Shown: piece by piece, positions 9,076 through 17,304 of the stretch
Layout of the letters: every line of letters starts with the position of its first letter
Numbering within the stretch: the stretch's first letter is position 1
From: Betaproteobacteria bacterium
Lineage (GTDB): Bacteria; Pseudomonadota; Gammaproteobacteria; Burkholderiales; Casimicrobiaceae
Direction of reading: 5' to 3'
Assembly (NCBI GenBank): GCA_016717855.1
Contig: JADKEV010000040.1
Span: 1-51,950, forward strand
Length of the DNA stretch: 51,950 nucleotides
Notes under the pieces: model-generated
What the model saw: only the letters and a program-made list of their open reading frames with translations
What the model was told of the DNA's origin: nothing
The model's database searches: none
Made by a program: the position numbers and the translations under genes

Positions 9076-10446
9076 ATGGCCCACAACACGCAGGTAGCCG
9101 CCGACACCAACGCCCCGCCCATCACCCGGATCCTGGCCGAGTTCGCCGCCACGCATCCGTCGCGGGGATGGGACGCCGGCGTCGAGCACGAAGCGCACCG
9201 GACGTTCCTCAACTGGGCCGGCTGCGCGATCGGGGGCTCGCGGCACGCGACGCTCGAGGCGGCGCTCGCGGCCGTCCAGGAACTCGGCCCGGCCGCGCAA
9301 GCCGGCCTCCTGGGGCGCGGCGAGCGCGTCGACATGGCCAGCGCGGCGCTGCTCAACGGGATCTCGTCGCACACCTTCGACTTCGACGACACGCACCTGC
9401 GCACCATCATCCATCCGGCCGGCCCCGTCGTGTCCGCGGCGCTGGCGCTGGCCGAGCACACCGGCGCCGGCGGCCGCGCGCTGATCGACGCGACCGTGCT
9501 CGGCATCGACGTGTCGTGCCGCATCGGCAACGTGATGTACCCCGACCACTACGACCGCGGCTGGCACATCACCGGCTCCACCGGCATGCTGGGCGCGGCG
9601 GCGGGCTGCGCGCGCCTGCTGCGGCTGGACGAGGAGCGGACCGCGATGGCGCTGGGCATCGCCGCCTCGCAGCCGGTCGGCCTGCGCGAGCAGTTCGGCA
9701 CGATGACCAAGCCGTTTCACCCGGGCGCCGCGGCGCGCGCGGGATTGATGGCGGCGCTGCTGGCGAAGCACGGCTACACGGCCTCGGCCCGCGCGCTCGA
9801 GGCCCCACGCGGCCTGGCGCAGACGTTCTCCACCAAGTGCACGTGGAGCGAGATCACCGACGGGCTGGGGTCGCGCTTCGAGATCTCGGCCAACACGTAC
9901 AAGCCGTTCGCCTGCGGCATCGTGATCCATCCCATCATCGACGGCTGCGTGCAGCTGCGCGAGGCGCACGGGCTGCGCGGGGAGGACATCGAGCGCATCG
10001 GGCTCCGCGTGCATCACCTGGTGCTGGAACTCACCGGCAAGAAGACGCCGCGGAACGGCCTCGAAGGCAAGTTCAGCGTCTACCACGCCGCGGCCGCGGG
10101 CATCCTCTTCGGCCAGGCCGGCGAGGACGAATTCGCCGACGCGATCGTCACCCGGCCTGACGTGATCGCGCTGCGCGAGCGCGTCGCGGCTACGCAGGAC
10201 GACGCGATCGCCGAGGACGCCGCCGCCGTGACGGTCACCTGCAAGGACGGCCGCACGCTGCACGTGCTGGTCGAGCACGCAGTCGGCAGCAGGGAACGGC
10301 CAATGAGCGACGCCGATCTGCAGCGCAAATTCCACGCGCTGGTGGACCCCGTGCTGGGCGCGGCGCGTGCCGAAGCGCTGATCGCCGCGGCGATGACGAT
10401 CGGGGGCGCCGCGGACGTGCGCGCGTTCATCGCGCTCGCCTGCTGA
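9076..10446 (+). CDS. MmgE/PrpD family protein
   Basis: The protein has 456 residues, the usual length for the family that includes 2-methylcitrate dehydratase PrpD and cis-aconitate decarboxylase. Seen are the N-terminal helical part (LNWAGCAIGGSRH), the hallmark segment SHTFDFDDTHLRTIIHPAGPV, the GWHITGSTGMLGAAA motif, and the lid-domain motif KPFACGIVIHPIIDG. The members act on 2-methylcitrate-like or other tricarboxylic or branched acids, and the exact substrate cannot be told. The ATG at 9076 has an ACGAGGAG ribosome site, and the gene overlaps the next one as TGATG, so it is coupled to the hydrolase. It follows a Bug receptor, an arrangement frequent in Burkholderiales. Confidence 0.9.
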   Translation: MAHNTQVAADTNAPPITRILAEFAATHPSRGWDAGVEHEAHRTFLNWAGCAIGGSRHATLEAALAAVQELGPAAQAGLLGRGERVDMASAALLNGISSHTFDFDDTHLRTIIHPAGPVVSAALALAEHTGAGGRALIDATVLGIDVSCRIGNVMYPDHYDRGWHITGSTGMLGAAAGCARLLRLDEERTAMALGIAASQPVGLREQFGTMTKPFHPGAAARAGLMAALLAKHGYTASARALEAPRGLAQTFSTKCTWSEITDGLGSRFEISANTYKPFACGIVIHPIIDGCVQLREAHGLRGEDIERIGLRVHHLVLELTGKKTPRNGLEGKFSVYHAAAAGILFGQAGEDEFADAIVTRPDVIALRERVAATQDDAIAEDAAAVTVTCKDGRTLHVLVEHAVGSRERPMSDADLQRKFHALVDPVLGAARAEALIAAAMTIGGAADVRAFIALAC

Positions 10447-11294
10447 TGTCGCCGCGCGCGCGCCGGACCGGCCGCGCTGCCGCGCGAGGTTTCGCGCTGG
10501 TCGCCGGACTGGCGCTGCTGGGCTACGCGGGAATCGTCGGCGGCCTGTACGCACTGCAGGAGAAGCTGATCTTCCCCGCGTCGACGCTGCCCGCCGACTA
10601 CAAGTTCGCGTTCGACCTGCCGTTCGAGGAACTCCGGATTCCCGTGCCCGGCGCGGAGTTGAGCACGCTCCACTTCCGGCAACCCGAGCCGCGCGGCCTG
10701 GTCTTCTTCCTCCATGGCAACGGGGGCGACCTCTCCTCCTGGACCACCAACGTCGACTTCTACAGGCGGGTCAACTACGACCTGTTCATCATCGACTATC
10801 GCGGCTATGGCAAGAGCACGGGCAGGATCGAAAGCGAAGCGCAACTGCACGCGGACGTGCGCGCGGCATGGGATGCGGTGGCGCCAGCGTATCGGGCACG
10901 CAAGCTGCCTATCGTGATCTACGGCCGCTCATTGGGCACCGGGCTGGCCGCGTACCTGGCCCGCGACGTCAATCCCGCCTTGCTGATGCTGGTGACGCCG
11001 TTCACCAGCCTTGCCGCCGCGGCCACCCGCGCCTATCCCTTCGTCCCGGAGTGGGTGCTCAAGTATCCGCTGCGCACCGACGCGGTCATCGGCGCAGTGA
11101 AGAGCCCCGTGCTGCTGGTCCATGGCACGCGCGACACGCTGATCCCGCTCGCCGATAGCGAACGGTTGCATGCCCTCGCGCGCTCGCCCGCCGAACTGCT
11201 GGTCATCGAAGGCGCCGGGCACAACGACATCCACCAGTTTCCGGTCTATCTGGAAGGGCTGGCGGCGCGCCTGAACGCGGTGGCGGGCGGATAA
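10446..11294 (+). CDS. membrane-anchored alpha/beta hydrolase (BEM46/ABHD13-like)
   Basis: The protein has 282 residues. A single N-terminal membrane segment spans about residues 15-37. It is followed by LIFPAS...PFEEL.IPVPGAEL, typical of the BEM46/YfhR-like hydrolases. The oxyanion region is FFLHGNGGD, the nucleophile elbow GRSLG has Ser162, the acid Asp lies in VHGTRDTLIPL (about 230) and His in GAGHNDI (about 260), so the catalytic triad is complete. The start overlaps the upstream stop by one base (TGATG), implying translational coupling with the MmgE/PrpD gene. The natural substrate is unknown; an ester or thioester linked to the upstream catabolic gene is possible. Confidence 0.85.
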   Translation: MSPRARRTGRAAARGFALVAGLALLGYAGIVGGLYALQEKLIFPASTLPADYKFAFDLPFEELRIPVPGAELSTLHFRQPEPRGLVFFLHGNGGDLSSWTTNVDFYRRVNYDLFIIDYRGYGKSTGRIESEAQLHADVRAAWDAVAPAYRARKLPIVIYGRSLGTGLAAYLARDVNPALLMLVTPFTSLAAAATRAYPFVPEWVLKYPLRTDAVIGAVKSPVLLVHGTRDTLIPLADSERLHALARSPAELLVIEGAGHNDIHQFPVYLEGLAARLNAVAGG

Positions 11295-11348
11295 GGGAAC
11301 CCCGGGCCAGGCCTCACCGCGCCGGGCCGGGAGGTGTGGCGCGCGCGG

Positions 11349-12323
11349 TCAATCGACCTTGGCGCCCGTTTCCTTGACCACGACCGCCCATTTGTCGATG
11401 TCGCCGCGCAGTTGCGCGCCGAACGCCGCCGGCGTCGACGCGAACGGCTCGGCCCCTTGCGCGGCGAACGCGTCGATCACCTCTTTGGTCGCCAGCAGCG
11501 CGACGACGTCGTCGTTGATCTTCTTGATGATCTCCGGCGGCGTGGCGGCGGGCGCCAGCAGCCCGAACCAGGGCGCGACGGCGAAGCCGGCCAGCCCCGA
11601 TTCCGCGATGGTCGGAACGCTCGCCAGCGCCGCCGAGCGCTTGCCGCTGGTCACCGCAAGCGCGCGCACGCGCCCCGATTGCACGTGGCTCACCACCGAC
11701 GGGATGCTGGTGAACACGGAGTCGATGCTGCCGCCGAGCAGGTCGGTGATCGCCGGCGCCGCGCCCTTGTACGGGACATGGACCAGCTGCACGCCGGCGC
11801 TCTTGCCGAACATCGCGCCCAGCAGGTGATTGACCGACCCGTTGCCGGCGGAACCATAGGTGAGCTTGCCCGGACTCGCTTTCGCGCGCTCGATGAAGTC
11901 CTTGATGTCCTTCGCCCCCGACGCCGCGTTGACGGCCAGCACGAAGGGCACGTTGGCCAGCGTGGCCACCGCCGCGAAGTCCTTCAGAGGGTCGAACGGC
12001 AGGGTCTTATAGAGACTCGCGTTGACCGCATGCGTGCCGTCGTACGCGAGCAGCAGCGTGTAGCCGTCAGCCGCCGACTTCGCGACCGTATCGGTGCCGA
12101 TCACGCCGCCGGCCCCAGCCCGGTTCTCCACGACGACCGGCTGCTGCCAGCGTTCCGACAAACGCTGTCCGATGATCCGGGCCAGCGCGTCCGAAGCGCC
12201 GCCTGGCGCCTGCGGGACGACGATGCGGACCGTCTTCGTCGGATAGCCCTGCGCGGCCACGCCCGTCGTGAAGCCCACGCAGGCGAGGATCGCCGCGGCG
12301 GCCAGGATTGTCATCGATTTCAT
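11349..12323 (-). CDS. Bug/TctC family tripartite tricarboxylate transporter receptor
   Basis: The protein has 324 residues. A Sec signal peptide (residues 1-24, ending GVAAQ) precedes YPTKTVRIVVP. Landmarks are APGGASDALARI, ADGYTLLLAYDGTHAVN, LPFDPLKDFAAVA, GSAGNGSVNHLLG and VPYKGAAPAITDLLGG. The ATG at 12323 was preferred over the in-frame GTG two codons upstream, with the GAAGAGG ribosome site eight bases away. It is the last gene of the minus-strand B12-mutase operon, 112 bp behind meaB. That gap contains an IclR-box-like palindrome, so it may also have its own promoter. Its ligand is presumably a carboxylate used by this island. Confidence 0.9.
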   Translation of the reverse strand: MKSMTILAAAAILACVGFTTGVAAQGYPTKTVRIVVPQAPGGASDALARIIGQRLSERWQQPVVVENRAGAGGVIGTDTVAKSAADGYTLLLAYDGTHAVNASLYKTLPFDPLKDFAAVATLANVPFVLAVNAASGAKDIKDFIERAKASPGKLTYGSAGNGSVNHLLGAMFGKSAGVQLVHVPYKGAAPAITDLLGGSIDSVFTSIPSVVSHVQSGRVRALAVTSGKRSAALASVPTIAESGLAGFAVAPWFGLLAPAATPPEIIKKINDDVVALLATKEVIDAFAAQGAEPFASTPAAFGAQLRGDIDKWAVVVKETGAKVD

Positions 12324-12339
12324 GTGCACACCTCTTCAA

Positions 12340-12355
12340 GTTGTTTCAGTACGGG
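12340..12355. promoter_or_regulatory. possible IclR-type half-site or palindrome before the last Bug gene
   Basis: The imperfect palindrome GTTTCAGTACGGGAAC (minus strand GTTCCCGTACTGAAAC) lies 17 bases before the start of the receptor gene. Its TACTGAAAC part matches the half-site in front of the IclR gene (TATACTGAAAC at 22432-22442). The match is short and the site much weaker than the other copies, so this is tentative. Confidence 0.3.
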
Positions 12356-12435
12356 AACAACGGTTGCAACAGGGTGGATTGCCTTGGGCCTTGAGGGACT
12401 CGGCGCTGCGGCGCGGGCAATCCGGCGGCCGGCCA

Positions 12436-13374
12436 TCACACTACTCCCCCGCCGGGCAGGCGACCGAGCTGCTCGAGCAGCGTCGTCATCTGCTGCGCGC
12501 GGGGCATCTCGAAAAACGCCGCCGGCTCCCGGTCGATGATCTGCTGGGCGTTGCGTTCGAGCCAGCGCCGCAGCCAGTACCTGCGGCGCGCCAGCGCGCG
12601 CGCCGCCTGCTCGCCGCTTGCGCGCAGCCATTCGGCATGGCGGTCGACCTGGGCGGAGAGCTGGACGATCGAGTCCGGGTCCGCCTGCGAGGTCAGCACG
12701 ACCGGCGGCACCCAGCCCCCGCCACCGTCGCCATCGTTGCCGTCGTGGCCGCGGTGCGTCAGCGCGATGATGCGCTTGACCTCGATGGCCATTTTCGCCG
12801 CCGACGGCATGTCGGCCTTGTTGATCGCGAAGATGTCGGCGACTTCCATGATGCCGGCCTTCATCGCCTGGACGACGTCGCCCGCATCGGGCGGGATCAC
12901 CAGGATCAGCGTGTCGACCTGCGTGCGCGCCGCCACTTCCGCCTGGCCGACGCCGACGGTCTCGACGATCACCTCGTCGAAGCCGAAGCGGTCCATGGTC
13001 TCGAGCAGCTCGTGCAGGTTGTCGGTCAGCCCGTCGGCGGCCGAGCGCGAGCCGAACGAGCGGATGAAAAGATTCTCGGAGCCCGCGAGGTCGTCCATCC
13101 GGATGCGGTCGCCGAGGATCGCGCCGCCCGTTTTCGGGCTGGTCGGATCGATCGCCAGCACCCCGAGCCGGCCGCGATCCAGGCGCGACAAGGCGAGCCT
13201 TCCGGCCAGCGTGCTCTTGCCCGCTCCGGGCGCGCCGGTCAGCCCGATGCGCCGGGCTTGCGTCGCGGGCGGATCGCCGGCCGCGGCCAGGGCGTCCGCC
13301 GACCTGATGTTCGCAATCCGCGTCAGCGCGAGGCCCAGCGCGCGGCGGTCGAGCGGCGGCGCTACGCCGGACAT
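12436..13374 (-). CDS. meaB: methylmalonyl-CoA mutase-associated GTPase MeaB
   Basis: This 312-residue G3E-type GTPase guards and reloads the adenosylcobalamin cofactor of acyl-CoA mutases. It shows the Walker A motif GLTGAPGAGKSTLAG, the family motif LAIDPTSPKTGGAILGDRIRM, the switch region ETVGVGQAE and the base-specificity motif NKAD. The C-terminal part carries the dimerisation arm (EMPRAQQMTTLLEQLGR). The start at 13374 overlaps the end of the upstream CoA-transferase by 13 bases. Lying a short distance behind the mutase genes, it is the dedicated chaperone of this mutase. A run of Asp/Gly (HDGNDGDGGGG) interrupts the middle of the domain and looks like a loop insertion. Confidence 0.95.
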   Translation of the reverse strand: MSGVAPPLDRRALGLALTRIANIRSADALAAAGDPPATQARRIGLTGAPGAGKSTLAGRLALSRLDRGRLGVLAIDPTSPKTGGAILGDRIRMDDLAGSENLFIRSFGSRSAADGLTDNLHELLETMDRFGFDEVIVETVGVGQAEVAARTQVDTLILVIPPDAGDVVQAMKAGIMEVADIFAINKADMPSAAKMAIEVKRIIALTHRGHDGNDGDGGGGWVPPVVLTSQADPDSIVQLSAQVDRHAEWLRASGEQAARALARRRYWLRRWLERNAQQIIDREPAAFFEMPRAQQMTTLLEQLGRLPGGGVV

Positions 13375-14489
13375 TTCCGCAGTATCTCCTCGCGATGTTC
13401 GTCCAGCAGCGGCGGCGCGCCGTACCGGGGCGACGAGTCGCCGAACTTGATCGGGCTGCCGACCGCCCGCAGCCCTAAGCCGGGGTCGCCCAACTGGACG
13501 ACCAGGTGCCGCTCGGCCGCCAGCTCGCTGGACAGTGCCGCGTCCAGCGTGCCGATTTCCGCGACCACGACACCCAGGGGTTCCAGCCGTTTCAGCCAGT
13601 TCGCCGCGGTGTCGGTCGCGAGCGTCCGCGTGATCGCATCCAGCACGCGTTCGCGGTTCTGCCGCCGGGCCGCCATCGTCGCGAACACCGGATCGGTGAT
13701 CCACTCGTCCTTGCCCAGCTCGCGGGCGAACTTCTGCCAGAACTGGTCGTGGGTGATGAACAGCGTGAGCCAGCCGGAAGACGTCGGAAAGATCTGCGCC
13801 GGCACGATGTAGGGATGCGACGAATTGGCGAACCGCTCGGGCGGCTGGCCCGCATTGAGCCAGGCGCTGGCGAGATAGTTGAGCTGCGAGAGCATCACGT
13901 CGTACATCGCGACGTCGACCTGCCCGCCTTTGCCTTGGACGATTTTCGCCAGCAGCCCCACCGCTGCGACCAGCCCGGCCGAATTGTCGACAGCCGAGTA
14001 GCCGGCCTTGGTCGGCGGCGCCGCCGGATCGCCGGTGAGCGACATGATGCCGGTCATCGCCTGGATCACGTAGTCGTACGCCGGGCGGTTGGCGTTGGGG
14101 CCGTCCAGCCCGTAGCCGGTCAGCGCGACGCAGACCAGGCGCGGGTTCCGCGCCTTGAGCGCCTCATAGGTCAGTCCCAGCTTCTTGATCGCGCTCGGCC
14201 GCAGGTTGGTCACCAGCGCGTGCGCATCGGCGACGATGTTGCCCAGCGCCGCCTGGCCTTCGGCGCTGGCCAGGTCGAGGACGACGCTCTTCTTGCTGCG
14301 GTTCAGGCTCGCGAAATACGCGTTGTGCGCGCCGACCCGGTGCGGGCCGATGTTGCGCGCGATGTCGCCTTCCGGCGGCTCGATCTTGATGATCTCGGCG
14401 CCCAGGTCGGCGAGGACCAGCCCGCAGTAGGGGCCGGCCAGCATGTGGCCGACCTCGACGACGCGGATGCCGGCGAGCGGTCCGCTCAC
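13362..14489 (-). CDS. CaiB/BaiF family (class III) CoA-transferase
   Basis: The protein has 375 residues, normal for the family. It begins with the standard RVVEVGHMLAGPYCGLVLADLGAEIIKIE block and contains FASLNRSKKSVVLDL and LRPSAIKKLGL. The catalytic Asp is D139 (AYDYVIQAMTG), which forms the acyl-anhydride intermediate. The enzyme moves CoA from a donor thioester to a free acid. It overlaps the B12-binding subunit gene upstream (4 bp, ATGA) and meaB downstream, so it belongs to the mutase operon. Together with the second CoA-transferase of the operon (17301-18530) it probably activates the substrate or recycles CoA from a product. Donor and acceptor acids cannot be deduced. Confidence 0.92.
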   Translation of the reverse strand: MSGPLAGIRVVEVGHMLAGPYCGLVLADLGAEIIKIEPPEGDIARNIGPHRVGAHNAYFASLNRSKKSVVLDLASAEGQAALGNIVADAHALVTNLRPSAIKKLGLTYEALKARNPRLVCVALTGYGLDGPNANRPAYDYVIQAMTGIMSLTGDPAAPPTKAGYSAVDNSAGLVAAVGLLAKIVQGKGGQVDVAMYDVMLSQLNYLASAWLNAGQPPERFANSSHPYIVPAQIFPTSSGWLTLFITHDQFWQKFARELGKDEWITDPVFATMAARRQNRERVLDAITRTLATDTAANWLKRLEPLGVVVAEIGTLDAALSSELAAERHLVVQLGDPGLGLRAVGSPIKFGDSSPRYGAPPLLDEHREEILRKCPA

Positions 14490-14902
14490 GACAGGGCCCG
14501 CGCCAGCGCGGCCACGACGTCGGCCAGCGGCATGTCCGCCGTGTACACGCCGGCAACGCCCAGGTCGCGCAGCGCCTGCTGGTCGGGGTGGGGAATCGTC
14601 CCGCCCACGAAGACCTTGATGTCGGCCGCGTCGAGCTCGCGCAGGCAGGCGAACACGTCGACGACCAGTTCCTTGTGGCTGCCGGAGAGGATGGAGAGGC
14701 CCAGCGCATCGACGCCCTCGTCGACCGCGACACGCGCGATCTGCTCGGGGCTGCGGCGCAGGCCGGTGTAGATGACTTCGGCGCCGGCGTTGCGCAGCGT
14801 CAGCGCGATGATCTTGGCGCCGATGTCGTGCCCGTCCAGGCCCGGCTTGCCGATCAGGATGCGCTTGCCCTGCAGCGGGCGTTCGGTCGTTTGCGTAGTC
14901 AT
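14486..14902 (-). CDS. B12-binding subunit of acyl-CoA (methylmalonyl-CoA type) mutase
   Basis: This 138-residue protein is a free-standing cobalamin-binding domain. The cofactor-binding motif DGHD is present (KPGLDGHDIGAK), with His25 expected to replace the dimethylbenzimidazole base of B12. The later LSILSGSH and GGTIPHPD motifs that line the nucleotide-tail pocket are also present. Its start overlaps the stop of the large subunit as ATGA, so equal amounts should be made. Separate large and small subunits are seen in archaeal-type methylmalonyl-CoA mutases and in 2-hydroxyisobutyryl-CoA mutase, unlike the fused bacterial and mitochondrial enzymes. Confidence 0.95.
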   Translation of the reverse strand: MTTQTTERPLQGKRILIGKPGLDGHDIGAKIIALTLRNAGAEVIYTGLRRSPEQIARVAVDEGVDALGLSILSGSHKELVVDVFACLRELDAADIKVFVGGTIPHPDQQALRDLGVAGVYTADMPLADVVAALARALS

Positions 14903-16528
14903 AGGTTCACCGGCTCCTTGAACTCGCCCCATTCCTTCTTCAGGGCGGACACCATCTCGCCCACCGTCGCATAGGCATGGCAGCAGTCGACCAGGTGCGG
15001 CATCAGGTTCTCGCGGTCGTTGCGCGCCGCCGCGGTCAGCCGCGCCAGCGCCGTGTCGACGCCCGCCTGGCTGCGCGTGTCCAGCACCCGCTGGAATTTC
15101 TCCAGCGCGCGCTGCGCGACGGTCGGAGTCGAGCGTGAACACATCGCCGACGGCGATCTGCTCGCCCTCGCGGCGGAAGTGATTCTGGCCGACGATGACG
15201 GATTCGCCGGAGTCGGCCTTGAGCTTCCGCTCCAGGCCGCGCTCGGCCAGCCGCATCTGTATCCAGCCCTCCTCGATCGCGCGGACGACGCCGCCGTAGG
15301 CGTCGATTTCGCCCATCACCTTCGTGATCGCCTCTTCCATCCGGTCGGTGTGCTGCTCGAGGAAATAGCTGCCACCCAGCGGATCGACGGTGCGCCCGAT
15401 GCCGCTCTCGAACGCGATGATCTGCTGCGTGCGCACCGCGAGCTCGGCCGAGGTCTCCGTCGGGATCTGGAACGCCTCGTCGAACGCGCAGGTGAAGATC
15501 GACTGCGCGCCGCCCAGCACCGCCGCCATCGTCTCGACCGCGACGCGGATCACGTTGTTGTACGGCTGCGGCGCGACCAGCGAGGACCCGCCGCACACGA
15601 CGCCGAAGCGGAAGTGCTGCGCCTTCGGGTCGATCGCGCCGTAGCGCTCCTTCATCAGCTTCGCCCACAGCCGGCGCCCGGCGCGGAATTTCGCGATCTC
15701 GTCGAAGAAGTCCATGTGCACGTAGAAGAAGAACGACAGCCGCTTGGCGAACTTTTCCACGTCGCCGCCGCGCGCCTGCAGTTCGTCCACGTAGGCCAGC
15801 CCGTTGGCCAGCGTATAGGCCATCTCTTCGGCGGCCGTGCAGCCCGCGTCGCGCACGTGCGCGCCGGCGATGCTGATCGCGTTGAACCGCGGCGAGACAT
15901 CGTTGGAATAGAGGATGGAGTCGGCGACCAGCCGCATCGACGGCTTCACCGGGAAGATCCACGTGCCGCGCGCGACGTATTCCTTCAGGATGTCGTTCTG
16001 GATGGTGCCGGTGAGCTTGTCCCGCGGCACGCCCTGCTTGTCCGCGACCGCGAGGTACATCGCGTAGACGATCGCCGCGGTCCCGTTGATGGTGAACGAC
16101 GTCGAGATCTTCGCCAGGTCCAGGCCCTGGAACAGGATCTCGGCCTCGGAGAGGTTCGACAGCGACACGCCGACCTTGCCGATTTCCGAACGCGCCATCG
16201 GGTGCGTGGGGTCGTAGCCGCACTGGGTCGGCAGGTCGAGCGCCACCGACAGCCCGGTCTGGCCCTGTGCCAGCAGGAACTTGTAGCGCTCGTTCGACTC
16301 CTCGGCGGTGCCGAAGCCGGAGTACTGGCGGATGGTCCACATCCGCCCGTTGTAGCCGTCCGGGAAGATGCCGCGGGTGAACGGGTACTCGCCCGGCGCG
16401 CCGATATGATCGGGGTGCACGGCGCCGGGACCGACGCTGGTCGGGACCGGGATCCCGGTCGCGCTGACCGGAGACATCCGTGGCGGGGGCAGGCCCGAGG
16501 GCCGTTCGGTGAATTCGCCGTGTTTCAT
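14899..16528 (-). CDS. methylmalonyl-CoA mutase family, large (substrate-binding) subunit (one frameshift)
   Basis: This is the TIM-barrel subunit of an adenosylcobalamin acyl-CoA mutase, about 542 residues when corrected. It carries the family motifs YPFTRGIFPDGYNGRMWTIRQ, DLPTQCGYDPTHP, TINGTAAIVYAMY and GTIQNDILKEY. Tyr69 (in RQYSGFG) and Arg187 (in YVARGTW) sit where methylmalonyl-CoA mutase has Y89 and R207; isobutyryl- and 2-hydroxyisobutyryl-CoA mutases have Phe or Ile and Gln there. A dicarboxylic, methylmalonyl-like substrate is therefore favoured. The frame breaks by one extra base near 15119-15129: after VFTLDS the protein continues as TVAQRALEKFQRV... to the stop at 14899. The start shares ATGA with the upstream enoyl-CoA hydratase stop, next to a run of eight A. 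Confidence 0.93.
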
Positions 16529-17304
16529 TTTTTTTCCTTGGAGAGAAAGCGGTCAACTGCGGCCCAATGCTCGGCGCTGGCCCACGTCGCCAACAGGTGG
16601 CTGCGTTCGACGGCGCGCCGCGGCGCGAGCGGCTGGCCCGCGCGCCACGCGGAAGTCTGCGCCTTGATGCCGCGCAGGACCAGCGGGGAGAGCAGGAGCA
16701 GCGGCTTGAGAAAGGCGGTCATATCCTCGCCGTCGGGCCCGTCCCGCGCTTCGAGGTCCGCGAGTCCCCAGGCCAGCGCGAGCGCGGCGTTCACCATCTC
16801 TGCGCGGCCCATCATCCGCATCGCGCGCGCGGGTCCCACCAGCGCGCACAAGTCCGCCCCGCCGCCCCATGCCGAAGTGATGCCCATCCTGCCCTGGATG
16901 TAGCCGAGTCGCGCATGCGCGGCGAACACCCGCATGTCGCAGGCAACGGCGAGTTCGGAGCCACCGCCCAGCGCATCGCCGTTCATGTACGCGACGATCG
17001 GCACCGGGCATTCGCGCACCGCGTCCAGCGCGCCGCGCGCATGGTCGGCCATGGCGTTGATCTCGTCGTCGGTCCGCACCGACGCCAGGTCGACCAGGTC
17101 GCCGCCGGCGGCGAAGTACTTGTCGCCCGCGCCGCGCAGCACGATGCAGCGCGTGGCCGCGGCGGCGCCCGCCGTCCGCACCGCGTCCGCCAGCGCGTCG
17201 AGCACCGGCCGGGCGAGCGCGTTGTGCTTGTGCGCCCGGTTGATGGTGATCCACACGAGGCCGCTGTCGCGCTGGTCGACGAGGATGTCGGGTTCGGTGT
17301 TCAT
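16525..17304 (-). CDS. enoyl-CoA hydratase/isomerase family protein
   Basis: The protein has 259 residues and a crotonase fold. The N-terminal pattern VWITINRAHKHNAL and the CoA-binding AAGGDLVDL are present. The oxyanion-hole region is MNGDALGGGSELAVACDMRVFA and the following helix is LGYIQGRMGITSAWGGGADL. The position equivalent to the hydratase Glu in the GxxPGxGG region reads GITSAWGGG, so a plain 2-enoyl-CoA hydratase reaction is not certain; decarboxylase or hydrolase activities occur in such members. The start at 17304 is an ATGA overlap with the upstream CoA-transferase, and the stop overlaps the mutase start. The gene ends in a run of eight A. Confidence 0.9.
   Translation of the reverse strand: MNTEPDILVDQRDSGLVWITINRAHKHNALARPVLDALADAVRTAGAAAATRCIVLRGAGDKYFAAGGDLVDLASVRTDDEINAMADHARGALDAVRECPVPIVAYMNGDALGGGSELAVACDMRVFAAHARLGYIQGRMGITSAWGGGADLCALVGPARAMRMMGRAEMVNAALALAWGLADLEARDGPDGEDMTAFLKPLLLLSPLVLRGIKAQTSAWRAGQPLAPRRAVERSHLLATWASAEHWAAVDRFLSKEKK

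Noticed and set aside
7816..10446. A Bug-MmgE/PrpD fusion protein
   Set aside because: The join arises from an extra C at 8901-8904; the receptor's normal C-terminus is present in the next frame, and the MmgE/PrpD gene has its own ribosome site and ATG.
7948..10554. 868-codon open frame on the minus strand
   Set aside because: It is the antisense of the Bug, MmgE/PrpD and hydrolase genes, all of which have clear family motifs.
11295..11348. Terminator between convergent hydrolase and Bug genes
   Set aside because: GC-rich, but only short imperfect pairing and no T run on either strand.
14486..16528. A fused single-chain mutase with large and small subunits
   Set aside because: The open frame is only continuous because of a one-base shift near 15124; the real large-subunit C-terminus and an ATGA overlap show two separate genes.
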